A DNA stretch of 43,894 bases from assembly GCA_945865595.1 (NCBI GenBank), contig CAMBEV010000001.1:1-43894 (forward strand), read 5' to 3'. The first letter of the stretch is position 1. Every line of letters starts with the position of its first letter. The position numbers were made by a program, and so were the translations under genes. The notes below the pieces were generated by a model that was not told the DNA's origin, did no database searches, and saw only the letters and a program-made list of their open reading frames with translations. This document shows positions 1 through 8,309 of this stretch, piece by piece. This DNA comes from Nannocystis exedens (GTDB taxonomy: Bacteria; Myxococcota_A; Polyangia; Polyangiales; Polyangiaceae).

Positions 1-1014
1 GCCAAAGGCAGACGTCGTGAGGTCAAGCTCGTACGGCGTCATGAACCCGAGGAGCACTTCATCTTTCAGATTGTCGCGAATGATGCGTCCCTTGCGACGC
101 ACGAGGATGATGATCATCACCAGAAACGAAATCACCACGAGGAACCAGAGTGGCAACATCACGAACACGAGCATGTTCGAAACTGTCGCTGCGAAGTTCC
201 AGATGAAGTGCAAGAGCACCGCAGCAAAATAGCCACCGATCGGCCCGAGCCACTTCCACGCACCGGAACGTTCACGTGCGAGACCGAAGCCGATACCCGT
301 CATCGATGTGTAGAGAGGGTGCCCCCAAGGAGAGAGAATACCGCGCACAAAGAAGCTCGCCGCCAGCGCGCCTTCTTGCCGATTCTCAAGCAACGCCGCG
401 CGCGCGTAATAGGTGATGTTCTCGATCGCCGCAAAGCCCAGCGCAACGAACGTTGCGTAAATGATGCCGTCCACGACGCCGTCGAACTCGCGCCTCCAAA
501 AGTAGAACATCGCAAAGAGCGCGAGGCCCTTCCAAAATTCTTCGACGAGCGGCGCCGAGACACACGCGCCCATGAATCGGCCAAAATCGCGGCCACCGAT
601 CGCGACGCTCACTTCACCGACGACGGTGTTGATCAGGCCTGAAAAACCGATCGCCGCAACACCGCCCCACGCAAGTACAAGCAATAGGGCCCACCACGGC
701 TCGGGGTCGTATCGGTCTAAAATCCATGGGATCCATAAATAGATCACCAGTGGTGGCAAAGCGCAGAGCGCACCAAGTGCCATGGCTTCGAGCTCACCGT
801 GCGTGCCCATCAAAGCGGGCGCAATGAACAGCACGGCAGTGAGCACCGCGCCGGCCACCATGAAGAGCACGTAGAGGATGATGCCGATGATGCGTCTCGT
901 GTCTTCGCTGTTTCGACCACGGTTAGGCGGCTGCCTCTGCATCGGCTGTTGCCACTGCGGATGAACTCCGTACGAACCTTGAGGGGGACCTTGCGGCGGT
1001 GGGTAACCCTGCAT
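1..1014 (-). CDS. PrsW-family intramembrane metalloprotease, C-terminus cut by window edge
   Basis: Open frame reading leftward from an ATG at 1014 to the window start without a stop, so 338 residues are seen and the C-terminus is missing. A Pro/Gln-rich cytoplasmic tail (residues 1-35) precedes several hydrophobic membrane segments. The PrsW/CPBP-type motifs are present: VEEFWK (Glu158, Glu159, Lys162), an AIENITYY segment (Glu198, Asn199), GHPLYTS (His232) and LLHFIWN (His269). In this family the glutamates and histidines bind the metal of a membrane-embedded protease; Bacillus PrsW cleaves an anti-sigma factor. No anti-sigma gene is visible here, so the substrate is unknown. It lies 34 bases downstream of the short-chain dehydrogenase gene on the same strand and may be cotranscribed with it. 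Confidence 0.85.
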   Translation of the reverse strand, partial: MQGYPPPQGPPQGSYGVHPQWQQPMQRQPPNRGRNSEDTRRIIGIILYVLFMVAGAVLTAVLFIAPALMGTHGELEAMALGALCALPPLVIYLWIPWILDRYDPEPWWALLLVLAWGGVAAIGFSGLINTVVGEVSVAIGGRDFGRFMGACVSAPLVEEFWKGLALFAMFYFWRREFDGVVDGIIYATFVALGFAAIENITYYARAALLENRQEGALAASFFVRGILSPWGHPLYTSMTGIGFGLARERSGAWKWLGPIGGYFAAVLLHFIWNFAATVSNMLVFVMLPLWFLVVISFLVMIIILVRRKGRIIRDNLKDEVLLGFMTPYELDLTTSAFG

Positions 1015-1048
1015 ATCGGCAGGAGCCTATCAGCTCGCCCGAGCCCAT

Positions 1049-1894
1049 TCACAACTTGACGATCGAGTCCCAAGCCGCCGCGATCTCGGCGGCCGTCCAC
1101 ACACCGGCATCAACCTCTTTGAACCGCCCCGAGCTCTCGACAAATTTAAGCGCGTAGACGCGCGCACCTGCCACCGCGAGCACATGCCCGGTCCGATCGC
1201 GGGAAGCGTCGCTTGCCAAGAACAGCACAGCGGGAGCCACGTGCTCTGGCGTGAGCGTGTCGACCCCTTGGAACAGCGGAAGGTCTACGGTGAGGCGCGT
1301 CTTGGCGAGCGGCGCGACCGCGTTCACCGTGATGCGGTGCTTTTGCAGCTCGATCGACGACGTCCGCGTAAGCGCATACACTGCAGCACTCGCCATTGAG
1401 TAACTTGCTTGACCAAAGTGCCCAAGCAGGCCACTCGCGCTCGTGGTGTTCACAATGCGACCGCCACCGCCTTGCGCGAGCACCTGCCGAGCAAAGCACT
1501 GCGTGGCATAGAGGGACCCTTTTGCGTGCACATCAAAGACGCGATCGACCGCCTCTTCGTCCAGCCTGAGCAACGTCCGATCGAGCACGAAGCCGGCGTT
1601 GTTCACGAGCACGTCCACGCGCCCAAACGCCTCGACAGCCGCCTTCACAAAGCCCTCAGCGCCCGCCGGGGTTGCGACTGAGTCGCGATGCAGGGCGACC
1701 TTGTGCCCAACGCTGCGCAGCTCAGCTGCGAGGGTGGATAGGCGCGATTCATCGGCACCGAGCCCACGTTCGTCAACTCCGTTGTCGTTCAGGACGAGCA
1801 GCGCGCCCTCACGCGCGAACAGCCGCGCGTACGCACAACCGAGGCCACCCGCCGCACCCGACACCAACACGACCTTACCGTCGAGCAAACCCAT
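1049..1894 (-). CDS. MFE-2-like short-chain dehydrogenase (SDR) lacking the catalytic lysine
   Basis: 281 residues with a Rossmann fold of the classical SDR type: cofactor loop SGAAGGLG (12-19), NNAG (98-101), and an active-site Ser152/Tyr165 pair spaced 13 residues apart as usual. The region GHFGQASYS and the C-terminal AAWDSIVKL strongly recall the (3R)-hydroxyacyl-CoA dehydrogenase domain of peroxisomal multifunctional enzyme type 2. The YxxxK motif reads YSMAS: the lysine that lowers the Tyr pKa and holds the nicotinamide ribose is Ser169, encoded AGT, two bases from either lysine codon. The protein may therefore be weakly active, work differently, or only bind ligand. The start is ATG 1894 with a weak GGCGG ribosome site. 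It is divergent from the FHA-GGDEF gene. Family is certain, substrate is not. Confidence 0.85.
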   Translation of the reverse strand: MGLLDGKVVLVSGAAGGLGCAYARLFAREGALLVLNDNGVDERGLGADESRLSTLAAELRSVGHKVALHRDSVATPAGAEGFVKAAVEAFGRVDVLVNNAGFVLDRTLLRLDEEAVDRVFDVHAKGSLYATQCFARQVLAQGGGGRIVNTTSASGLLGHFGQASYSMASAAVYALTRTSSIELQKHRITVNAVAPLAKTRLTVDLPLFQGVDTLTPEHVAPAVLFLASDASRDRTGHVLAVAGARVYALKFVESSGRFKEVDAGVWTAAEIAAAWDSIVKL

Positions 1895-1993
1895 GGCCGC
1901 CGTTTAGCAGCCTGCTGGGCCGAACTCGCAGGAAACTTTCAGTCACACGAGAACGTGCAATACGATTAACCTGCAAATCGTCGGAGGCGACGC

Positions 1994-2968
1994 ATGTCGG
2001 ACAAACGGCCGGTTCTGGGTGAAAAGTTCGAGCCAAACACGGCATCAATTCGCGCCCCGCTGCAAGGCGACTGGGCCGATGAGGACACGGCTGTCACCCG
2101 CCCCACCGATGTCAATTCAACGCCGGCCGAAGTACGAGCGCGCGATCGCGCCACGCTGACGATCCTCAACGGCGTCAATGCCGGCCAAGTCTTCGCGGTC
2201 GAGAACGAAACGTGCAGCGTAGGTCGCGATCGCAACGCCGACGTGCGAATCGAAGACGCGGGCATGAGTCGTCAGCACGCCAGCATCATCCGAACGGCGA
2301 GCGGACAGTACTTCGTCGAGGACGCAAGCTCGACGAATGGCACGTTCATCGAGGGACGGCGGGTGCAGCGCGTCGAGCTTCGCTCTGGCGACCACGTCCA
2401 GTTCGGACCCAACACGGCGCTTTCGTTTTCGCTGAAAGACGCGCGTGAGCAAGAGCTCGCTCGTCAACTTTATGAATCATCGACGCGCGATCCCCTTACG
2501 GGGGCCGTCAACCGCCGCTACCTCAACGAACGTCTCACAACCGAAGTCGCCTACGCGACGCGGCACCGCACCCACTTGGCAACCGTGCTGCTTGACCTCG
2601 ACCACTTCAAGCTCACCAACGATCGTTGCGGTCACCTCGCGGGCGATCAGTTGCTTCGATTTGTTGCATCGCAAGTCACCAAGTCAATCCGCACGGAAGA
2701 CGTCTTTGCTCGATGGGGCGGCGACGAATTTGTCGTGCTCGTCCGCGGCATCGACCACCAAAATGTCGCGCTCTTTGCCAATCGCCTGTGCGCGGCCGTC
2801 GAACACGGTCGCGTCGAATGGGCGGGCGTTGCTCTAAGGTCGACGGTCAGCGTGGGCGTTGCCTCAATCGAAGAGTGCAAAAACCGGTCGGCCCTCACGC
2901 TCATGGCACTCGCCGATGAACGCCTCTATCGCGCAAAGACCTCGGGCAGAAACCGCGTCGTCGCGTAA
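1994..2968 (+). CDS. FHA domain-diguanylate cyclase (GGDEF)
   Basis: 324 residues. An N-terminal, probably disordered segment (1-50) is followed by an FHA domain (about 54-146, with SVGRDRNADVRI, SRQHA and SSTNGTF), which in this family reads phosphothreonine. Then comes a GGDEF domain (about 160-322). The catalytic signature is intact, RWGGDEF with GGDEF at 242-246, and the metal-binding DLDHFKLTND is at 201-210. An RTED at 233-236, five residues before GGDEF, matches the RxxD inhibitory site for product feedback. It should make cyclic-di-GMP in the cytoplasm under control of a Ser/Thr kinase. There is no transmembrane segment. Start ATG 1994 has GGAGG at 1983-1987, well spaced. A free MshEN-type protein and a Ser/Thr kinase lie within 4 kb, so a local signalling link is possible but inferred. 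Confidence 0.95.
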   Translation: MSDKRPVLGEKFEPNTASIRAPLQGDWADEDTAVTRPTDVNSTPAEVRARDRATLTILNGVNAGQVFAVENETCSVGRDRNADVRIEDAGMSRQHASIIRTASGQYFVEDASSTNGTFIEGRRVQRVELRSGDHVQFGPNTALSFSLKDAREQELARQLYESSTRDPLTGAVNRRYLNERLTTEVAYATRHRTHLATVLLDLDHFKLTNDRCGHLAGDQLLRFVASQVTKSIRTEDVFARWGGDEFVVLVRGIDHQNVALFANRLCAAVEHGRVEWAGVALRSTVSVGVASIEECKNRSALTLMALADERLYRAKTSGRNRVVA

Positions 2969-2991
2969 AGGCGGACGACCCGCGCTTCAAG

Positions 2992-3031
2992 CGTCGCTAT
3001 TGACGGCGCAATTCGCAGGGTGATAGCGACG
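2992..3031. promoter_or_regulatory. 9-bp perfect inverted repeat over a promoter-like sequence
   Basis: CGTCGCTAT (2992-3000) is repeated exactly in inverse as ATAGCGACG (3023-3031), with 22 bases between. The spacer starts with TTGACG (from 3000), and GATAGC follows at 3022 after 16 bases, a fair sigma-70-like pair. The position is 24 bases after the GGDEF stop and 60 bases before the SCP2 start. It could be an operator, or a long-loop hairpin ending the GGDEF transcript, although no T-run follows. Confidence 0.35.
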
Positions 3032-3091
3032 TTGACGTCAGAAAACCGAGACGAGGCAGCGGCAGTGCGCCTCAACAACAGGAGACTTACG

Positions 3092-3421
3092 ATGGCCGTA
3101 GACGTCAAAAAACTGTTCAACGAAGACCTCCCCGCGGGGCTCGCCAAGAACGCCGAAGAGGCAAAGACCGTTGGCGCGAAGTTCCAAATCAACATCACGG
3201 GCGAAGGTCAGTGGCACGTCGATGCCACAGAGACCGGCCCGACCGCCAAAGAAGGCAGCGACGCTGCCGACGTGACGATCACCCTCGCCGCAGAGGACTT
3301 TCAGAAGCTGATGGAGAACCCACAGGCCAACAGCATGCAGCTGTTCTTCGCAGGTAAGCTTAAGGTTGAGGGCAACCAGATGCTCGCGATGAAGCTGACA
3401 AAGTTGTTTAGTTTTAAATGA
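3092..3421 (+). CDS. SCP2 sterol-binding-domain protein
   Basis: 109 residues, the size of a free-standing SCP2 domain. The pattern is typical: a segment like FQINITGEGQWHVDATETGP, then DVTITLAAEDFQKLMENPQ, then the FFAGKLKVEGNQMLAMKL ending. SCP2 domains form a hydrophobic tunnel that binds sterols, fatty acids or acyl-CoAs; alone they act as cytoplasmic lipid carriers or as accessory units of beta-oxidation enzymes. The start is ATG 3092, chosen because GGAG at 3081-3084 is well placed; a longer in-frame reading from 3020 lacks one and adds a non-homologous tail. A racemase-like gene follows 91 bases downstream on the same strand. Ligand unknown. Confidence 0.9.
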   Translation: MAVDVKKLFNEDLPAGLAKNAEEAKTVGAKFQINITGEGQWHVDATETGPTAKEGSDAADVTITLAAEDFQKLMENPQANSMQLFFAGKLKVEGNQMLAMKLTKLFSFK

Positions 3422-3512
3422 GTCGGGGCCCGCGTGACGCTTGGGTGGGCCGGACGTTTACCACCAGAGAACCGCGGGCGTTCTGCTTGTGGCGGCTGAG
3501 GTAGCGCTGAGC

Positions 3513-4670
3513 ATGCTTCCGCTTGCGAATGTGCGTGTGCTCGACCTCAGCCGCCTGCTGCCGGGCCCCTTTGCTACGCTGGCCCTGGCCGACCTTGGCG
3601 CGCAGGTTGACAAGCTCGAAGACCTCGAAGGGGGCGACTACCTGCGCCACATGCCGCCCCCCCACGGGGCTGAGTCGGCCATGTTCGCGGCCCTCAACCG
3701 CAACAAGCGCAGCCTGGCGCTCGATCTGAAGCACGCAGACGGTAAATCGACTTTCCTATCGATGCTTCCGCACTACGACGTGCTGATCGAACAGTTTCGT
3801 CCGGGCGTCATGGACCGCCTCGGGATTGGATATGCCACGCTTCACGAGCGCAACCCGCGCCTGATCATTTGTAGCCTCACTGGTTACGGACAAACGGGCC
3901 CGTTGCGCAACGCCGCGGGGCACGATCTCAACTACCTCGCGCGCTCTGGCGTCCTTGGCCTTCAGGGCCCCACAGGCGTGGCCCCCCAGGTGCCTGCGTT
4001 CCAAGTTGCCGACATTGGCGGCGCCCTGTGGAGCGCATTCGGAATCGTCACCGCTCTTTATGAACGGACGATCACACACAAAGGTAAGATCATTGACATT
4101 AGTATGCTCGAAGCGAACATGGGCTTCGCGGCGCTTGCGTTTGGAAACGTGCTCGCGGGTCACCCGCCCGCGCGTGGTGACGACACGTTGTCAGGCGGAC
4201 TCAGCGTGTACGGCGCCTATCGCGCAAAAGACGGCTTCGTCACGATCGCGGCTCTTGAACCTAAGTTCTGGCTGAGATTCGCCGCGGCAGTGGGCATCGA
4301 GGCCGACCTCTCAGCGCTACTCCCAGGCCCGCATCAAGTCGCACTTCGTGCGCAGCTTGCAACTCTTTTTGCGGCGCGCACCCGAGCCGAGTGGGAGGCC
4401 TTCGCTAGGCAGCACGACTGCTGCGTCGAACCTGTGCTCGAAAGCGACGAGCTGCAGCGCGACCGCCAGCTCGTGGCACGTCAAGCGTTCACCACCGTCG
4501 CAACCAAAGCAGGGCCCCTCACGCAGCTCAATACGCCCCTCACCCCTCGCGATCGAACGCACAGTGAAGCTCCCAGAAAGGGCGAGCATACACGCACCAT
4601 TCTACGCGAGGCTGGCGTCAGCGACCAAGCGATCGAGGCCCTGTTCGATCGCAAAATCATCGCTGAGTAA
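3513..4670 (+). CDS. CoA-transferase family III protein, alpha-methylacyl-CoA racemase-like
   Basis: 385 residues from ATG 3513, preceded by GAGGT at 3498-3502. A start at 3441 would add 24 residues unlike the family, whose members begin close to VLDLSRLLPGPF as here. The CaiB/BaiF fold is evident: an N-terminal VRVLDLSRLLPGPF, NRNKRSLALDL, then EQFRPGVMDRLG, SLTGYGQTGP and AGHDLNYLARSG. His137 and Asp167 (in VADIGG) are 30 residues apart, the same spacing as His126 and Asp156, the catalytic pair of Mycobacterium tuberculosis methylacyl-CoA racemase. That favours a racemase, inverting 2-methylacyl-CoA thioesters, over a CoA transferase. It lies downstream of an SCP2 protein and near an MFE-2-like SDR, which fits branched-chain or sterol side-chain acyl-CoA metabolism. 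Convergent with the next gene, 6 bases apart. Confidence 0.88.
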   Translation: MLPLANVRVLDLSRLLPGPFATLALADLGAQVDKLEDLEGGDYLRHMPPPHGAESAMFAALNRNKRSLALDLKHADGKSTFLSMLPHYDVLIEQFRPGVMDRLGIGYATLHERNPRLIICSLTGYGQTGPLRNAAGHDLNYLARSGVLGLQGPTGVAPQVPAFQVADIGGALWSAFGIVTALYERTITHKGKIIDISMLEANMGFAALAFGNVLAGHPPARGDDTLSGGLSVYGAYRAKDGFVTIAALEPKFWLRFAAAVGIEADLSALLPGPHQVALRAQLATLFAARTRAEWEAFARQHDCCVEPVLESDELQRDRQLVARQAFTTVATKAGPLTQLNTPLTPRDRTHSEAPRKGEHTRTILREAGVSDQAIEALFDRKIIAE

Positions 4671-4676
4671 GAATAT

Positions 4677-5456
4677 TTACCGTCTGCGCCAAGCAGCGAC
4701 AAAGTCCGCGTCGTCAAGCACGCCCTTCTTGAGCAGCACCGACATCAGCGTTGCCACCGCCGATTCCCACCGTGGGTTGCGGCCAAGAATTTCCGTTGCA
4801 TCGGCCCCTAGCGCCGAAGCCCGAAGCGCGCTGATGATGTCGCGCGTCGAAAGCTCGTCTTCCACGTATCGAACCGGTGCTGCCGCGGGCGCTCGAACGG
4901 AAGCCCGTGGCGGTGGGGGTGGGCGCGCCGCAACTTCGAACGCGGTAGGTGTCGTCGCAAATTGCTCAGCCGCAAGCGGTGGAGGCGGCACAGTGTGGGC
5001 GCGCACCGCAGGGAGTGGCTCGCGTACATCGTAATGCTGCAGCGCCACCTGGATATCGGCGCTTGAAGCGATCATCGATTTAACCGGCATCCGCGCGGTC
5101 TTGCCGATTTCCGCCAGCGCTTCGAGGTTGGTCGGATCGTCGGTCGCCACGTAAAGCGTGTCGCCTCTATTACGAATGTGTCGGACGAAAATCGGAACGA
5201 CGCCAAAGCGACACGCCACGTCACGAGGCACCAACGCCAAGAGCGACGGGGAAAAATCGATTTGATGCAAGGCGACCCAAGGCACAGCGAGCTGCCGGCT
5301 TAACGTCTGCGTGAGCTGCGCCTCCGTAAGCAATTGCTCATCCACGAGAACCTGGCCCAACTTGCGCCCGGATGCCCGTTGCAACAAAAGAGCGCGCTCG
5401 AGCGCGAGCGCATCTAGCGCCCCCGCCTCGACCAGCAGCTCTCCAAGTCGCTTCAT
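4677..5456 (-). CDS. Free-standing MshEN/GspE N-terminal-domain protein
   Basis: 259 residues from ATG 5456; the reading frame stays open upstream but would run into the divergent kinase gene. Two tandem copies of the MshEN motif occur: RLGELLVEAGALD...ALLLQ (3-26) and KLGQVLVDEQLLT...TLSRQ (32-55). They are followed by the GspE-N fold (about 55-145, with DPTNLEALAEIG). A Pro/Ala-rich linker (150-195) leads to a C-terminal helical part containing LLKKGVLDDADFVAAWRR. No secretion-ATPase domain follows, so this is not a GspE or PilB motor. MshEN domains bind cyclic-di-GMP in MshE-type ATPases, so a receptor or adaptor role is plausible but unproven. Divergent from the kinase gene, 93 bases between starts. 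Confidence 0.8.
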   Translation of the reverse strand: MKRLGELLVEAGALDALALERALLLQRASGRKLGQVLVDEQLLTEAQLTQTLSRQLAVPWVALHQIDFSPSLLALVPRDVACRFGVVPIFVRHIRNRGDTLYVATDDPTNLEALAEIGKTARMPVKSMIASSADIQVALQHYDVREPLPAVRAHTVPPPPLAAEQFATTPTAFEVAARPPPPPRASVRAPAAAPVRYVEDELSTRDIISALRASALGADATEILGRNPRWESAVATLMSVLLKKGVLDDADFVAAWRRR

Positions 5457-5549
5457 CACGGGCCTTGTCCTCCGCTCGGTTACGGCCCAGAGCTGGCGCC
5501 AGTTTAGGGCCTGCGCTCTTTTCTCGTGAAATGGTAAGATCAGCGTCTG

Positions 5550-8243
5550 ATGCGTCTGTGTCCGCAATGCTCCGGTATCTGCGACGGGGCCCATAATTTC
5601 TGCGCGACGTGTGGCTTTCCGATCAGCAAGATCGCAGACCCCGCCGCCGACGCAGTGATCGGGCGCACGTTGCCTGGCGGCTACTGCATTCTCGAGCTGG
5701 TGGGTATCGGCGGTATGGGCCGCGTCTACCGCGCTGAGCAAACAGCACTCGGGCGCACAGTCGCCGTGAAGATCATTCACCCGCATCTCGTCGGCGAAGA
5801 AAATGCTGCCGCTCGATTCATCACCGAGGCACGTGCCGCCAGCCGGCTGAACCATCCGAACTCCGTCTCCATCATCGACTTCGGCAAGACCGATGACAGT
5901 CAACTTTATTTGGTCATGGAGTTCCTGCGTGGGCGCGACCTTGCTCGCGTCGCGTTCGACGAAGGGCCGTTGCCTATACGGCGCATCGTCAACGTGATGG
6001 ATCAAACACTCGCAGCGCTCGCCGAAGCGCATCACCTCGAAATCATTCACCGCGACCTCAAGCCCGAGAACATCATTTTGGAGCCCGTTCGAGGCGGAGG
6101 AGACTTCGTCAAGGTGGTTGACTTCGGCCTCGCAAAAATGCGTATCGGGAAGACGGAGCCGTCAATCACAAGCCCCGGCGTCGTGTGCGGGACGCCAGAG
6201 TACATGAGCCCCGAGCAAGGCCGCGGCGATACACTCGATCCGCGAAGCGACCTCTACTCGGTGGGCATCATTCTTTATCAACTGCTCACCGGAAAGCTGC
6301 CGTTTGATGGCAACTCACCCACCCAAATCGTCCTCGCGCACATCACGCACACTCCGCAAGATCCTAGGCTCGTTGCTCCGCACCGTGCGATCCCTGAAGC
6401 GCTCGCGGAGGTCATCCTCCGCACGCTTGCCAAAGATCCCGGCGCGCGCTTCCGCGACGCCGACATGTTCCGGCAGGCCCTCAGGGCGAGCCTGGGCGAC
6501 GAAGAACGCGACAGCGTGCGCAGCATCCGGCCCGTAAAGTGCTCAAGTTGCGGAACGACCAATACCGCGGGCCAAAAATTCTGCGGTGAGTGCGGCGGAC
6601 CGCTCTCCACAATCGCACCCACGATGCCCCCCCCGCTTTCTCACAGCGCCCGCGACTTTATGGCCGATGGCCCAAGGCAGGCGCGTGTTCCGGCCCACCG
6701 GAATTTGCAAAAATTGCCCCTTCCGCTGGTAGGCCGCGACGGCGACCTGGAATGGCTAGACGAGCGCCGCCGCGAGGCACGCGCAAGCATGGATGCCGTG
6801 CGCATCACTGCCGAGGACGGCGTCGGAAAAACGCGTTTGCTCGACGAGTTCTTGATGGTGTGCACGGCCGCCGGGGACACCGTCGTGCGAAGTGGCCCCG
6901 ATCCCTATTGTGCCTCTGTCGGTTACTTTACGGTGACCGATCTCATTCGCAAGCTGTCTGGTTTCAACGAAGAGCTCGCGTCAACGTCCGGTGACCTCAA
7001 CCCTGACGCCCGGGCGGGACTTACCCAACTGTTCACTTCGAACCGCATCCGCGTGTCGCAACTCGACGTGAGCCCCGAAGATCGGCGCTACTGGGTTACC
7101 TGCGCCTTGCGGTGGGCAATTGGCCGCGCTCATGACCTCCACGGCGGAAAACGATTGGTACTGGCCGTTGACGATCTTCAGGCGATCGACTCAGCCTCGC
7201 GCAATGCGCTTCGCGATCTGGCCAACGCGGCGCCCTCGCTGCCCGGCCTACTTGTGGGGGCGCACACGCCGGGCTTCGACCCGGGCTGGTCGTCAAGCGC
7301 TACGCGTGCGCTCGCCGGGCTCAGCCCCGCGACGGTGGCCGAGCTATTCGCGACTGGAAAACCGAACCCATCACGCCTCGATGAGGGAGGGGTCATCCCC
7401 GCACTCTATGTGGACCAGCTCGTTCGGTACTCGCAGGAGCAGGGGGGCGCTACACCCAACCGCCTCACCGATCTGCTCGCCCTCCGCGTTGAACGGCTCG
7501 AAGCAGGCGCGCGACGCACGCTGCAAGCCATCGCGATTTGGGGCGATGCCGCCACAGAGTCGATCCTTGTGCGATTGATCCCAGATGAGGCAAAAATCGA
7601 TCGAGCAATTGCGCATTTAGCACGCAGCGGCATGGTCGAAGTGCATGAGCGCTTCGTCAAAACATCACACCCATTGTTACGAAATATTGTGCTCGCGACC
7701 ATTCCCGCAACGGTGAAGAAGGAGCTCCATAGCGCGGCGGCAGAGGTCGCGCACGAGGTCGGCGTTCCGCTCGAGGCTCTCGCTGTTCACGAATACGAGG
7801 CGGGACATGCGTTCCAAGCCCTCATTCTGCTCGAACGCGTGAGCTCCGAAGCGGAGGGCCGCGACGCAATCGATGATTCGATCCTCGCATTGCGACGCTG
7901 CCTCGATCTGGCACGCAAGGAAGTCTTCCGTGGTGAGCTCGACGATCCGCTTCGCGCGGTTCTTATTTTCAGTCGCAAGCTAGGTGAAGCGCTTGCTCGC
8001 TCTGGCGCTTACGCAGATGCCGAAGGTGTGCTCCGTGAAGCCGTTGACCTCGCCGCCCATGAGAGCGCCGACCGCGCTCACCTCCTCGGCGCGCTTGCGC
8101 GGGTCGCACGTGGACGCGATCACATTCATGACGCGCGCAGTTACCTCTCGGAGGCACTCGACCTAGCAGCGCGGTCGGGCATGCTCGAGCTTGTCACCTC
8201 GCTCGAGCCCCTTCGCCGAGCGCTCCACCCCCCGCCTCGGTGA
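5550..8243 (+). CDS. Ser/Thr protein kinase with two zinc ribbons and a C-terminal MalT/AAA-like ATPase
   Basis: 897 residues. Order: zinc ribbon (Cys4, 7, 18, 21); Hanks-type kinase (about 44-315) with glycine loop GIGGMG, Lys74, catalytic HRDLKPEN (167-174), DFG (191-193) and CGTPEYMSPEQ; a second zinc ribbon (Cys331, 334, 345, 348); a P-loop ATPase opening with LVGRDGDLEWL (393-403), Walker A GVGKT (424-428) and a Walker B-like LVLAVDDLQ; then a helical, TPR-like tail. This is the layout of kinases fused to an AAA/NB-ARC-like signalling module, common in myxobacteria. All kinase catalytic residues are present. There is no transmembrane segment, so it is cytoplasmic. Walker A is slightly altered (AEDGVGKT instead of GxxGxGKT). 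The start ATG 5550 lacks a clear ribosome site. Targets unknown; the FHA-GGDEF protein nearby is a candidate reader. Confidence 0.93.
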   Translation: MRLCPQCSGICDGAHNFCATCGFPISKIADPAADAVIGRTLPGGYCILELVGIGGMGRVYRAEQTALGRTVAVKIIHPHLVGEENAAARFITEARAASRLNHPNSVSIIDFGKTDDSQLYLVMEFLRGRDLARVAFDEGPLPIRRIVNVMDQTLAALAEAHHLEIIHRDLKPENIILEPVRGGGDFVKVVDFGLAKMRIGKTEPSITSPGVVCGTPEYMSPEQGRGDTLDPRSDLYSVGIILYQLLTGKLPFDGNSPTQIVLAHITHTPQDPRLVAPHRAIPEALAEVILRTLAKDPGARFRDADMFRQALRASLGDEERDSVRSIRPVKCSSCGTTNTAGQKFCGECGGPLSTIAPTMPPPLSHSARDFMADGPRQARVPAHRNLQKLPLPLVGRDGDLEWLDERRREARASMDAVRITAEDGVGKTRLLDEFLMVCTAAGDTVVRSGPDPYCASVGYFTVTDLIRKLSGFNEELASTSGDLNPDARAGLTQLFTSNRIRVSQLDVSPEDRRYWVTCALRWAIGRAHDLHGGKRLVLAVDDLQAIDSASRNALRDLANAAPSLPGLLVGAHTPGFDPGWSSSATRALAGLSPATVAELFATGKPNPSRLDEGGVIPALYVDQLVRYSQEQGGATPNRLTDLLALRVERLEAGARRTLQAIAIWGDAATESILVRLIPDEAKIDRAIAHLARSGMVEVHERFVKTSHPLLRNIVLATIPATVKKELHSAAAEVAHEVGVPLEALAVHEYEAGHAFQALILLERVSSEAEGRDAIDDSILALRRCLDLARKEVFRGELDDPLRAVLIFSRKLGEALARSGAYADAEGVLREAVDLAAHESADRAHLLGALARVARGRDHIHDARSYLSEALDLAARSGMLELVTSLEPLRRALHPPPR

Positions 8244-8254
8244 GGTGAGGCTCG

Positions 8255-8271
8255 AAACGGTTCGAACGTTT
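8255..8271. promoter_or_regulatory. Near-palindrome upstream of the cysteine-rich protein gene
   Basis: An AAAC/GTTT pair flanks the perfect 8-bp palindrome GTTCGAAC, with one unpaired G. It sits 12 bases after the kinase stop and 39 bases before the next GTG start. It could be an operator or a small hairpin. No T-run follows, so a classical terminator is unlikely. Confidence 0.2.
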
Positions 8272-8309
8272 ATCGACAGGGCATTTGCCACGGCTGTACT
8301 CTAGGGTCA

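Noticed and set aside
3428-3479. GCCCGCG/CGCGGGC inverted repeat before the racemase gene
   Set aside because: Seven bases with a 38-base loop in GC-rich DNA is likely chance; no T-run follows, so it is not a convincing terminator.
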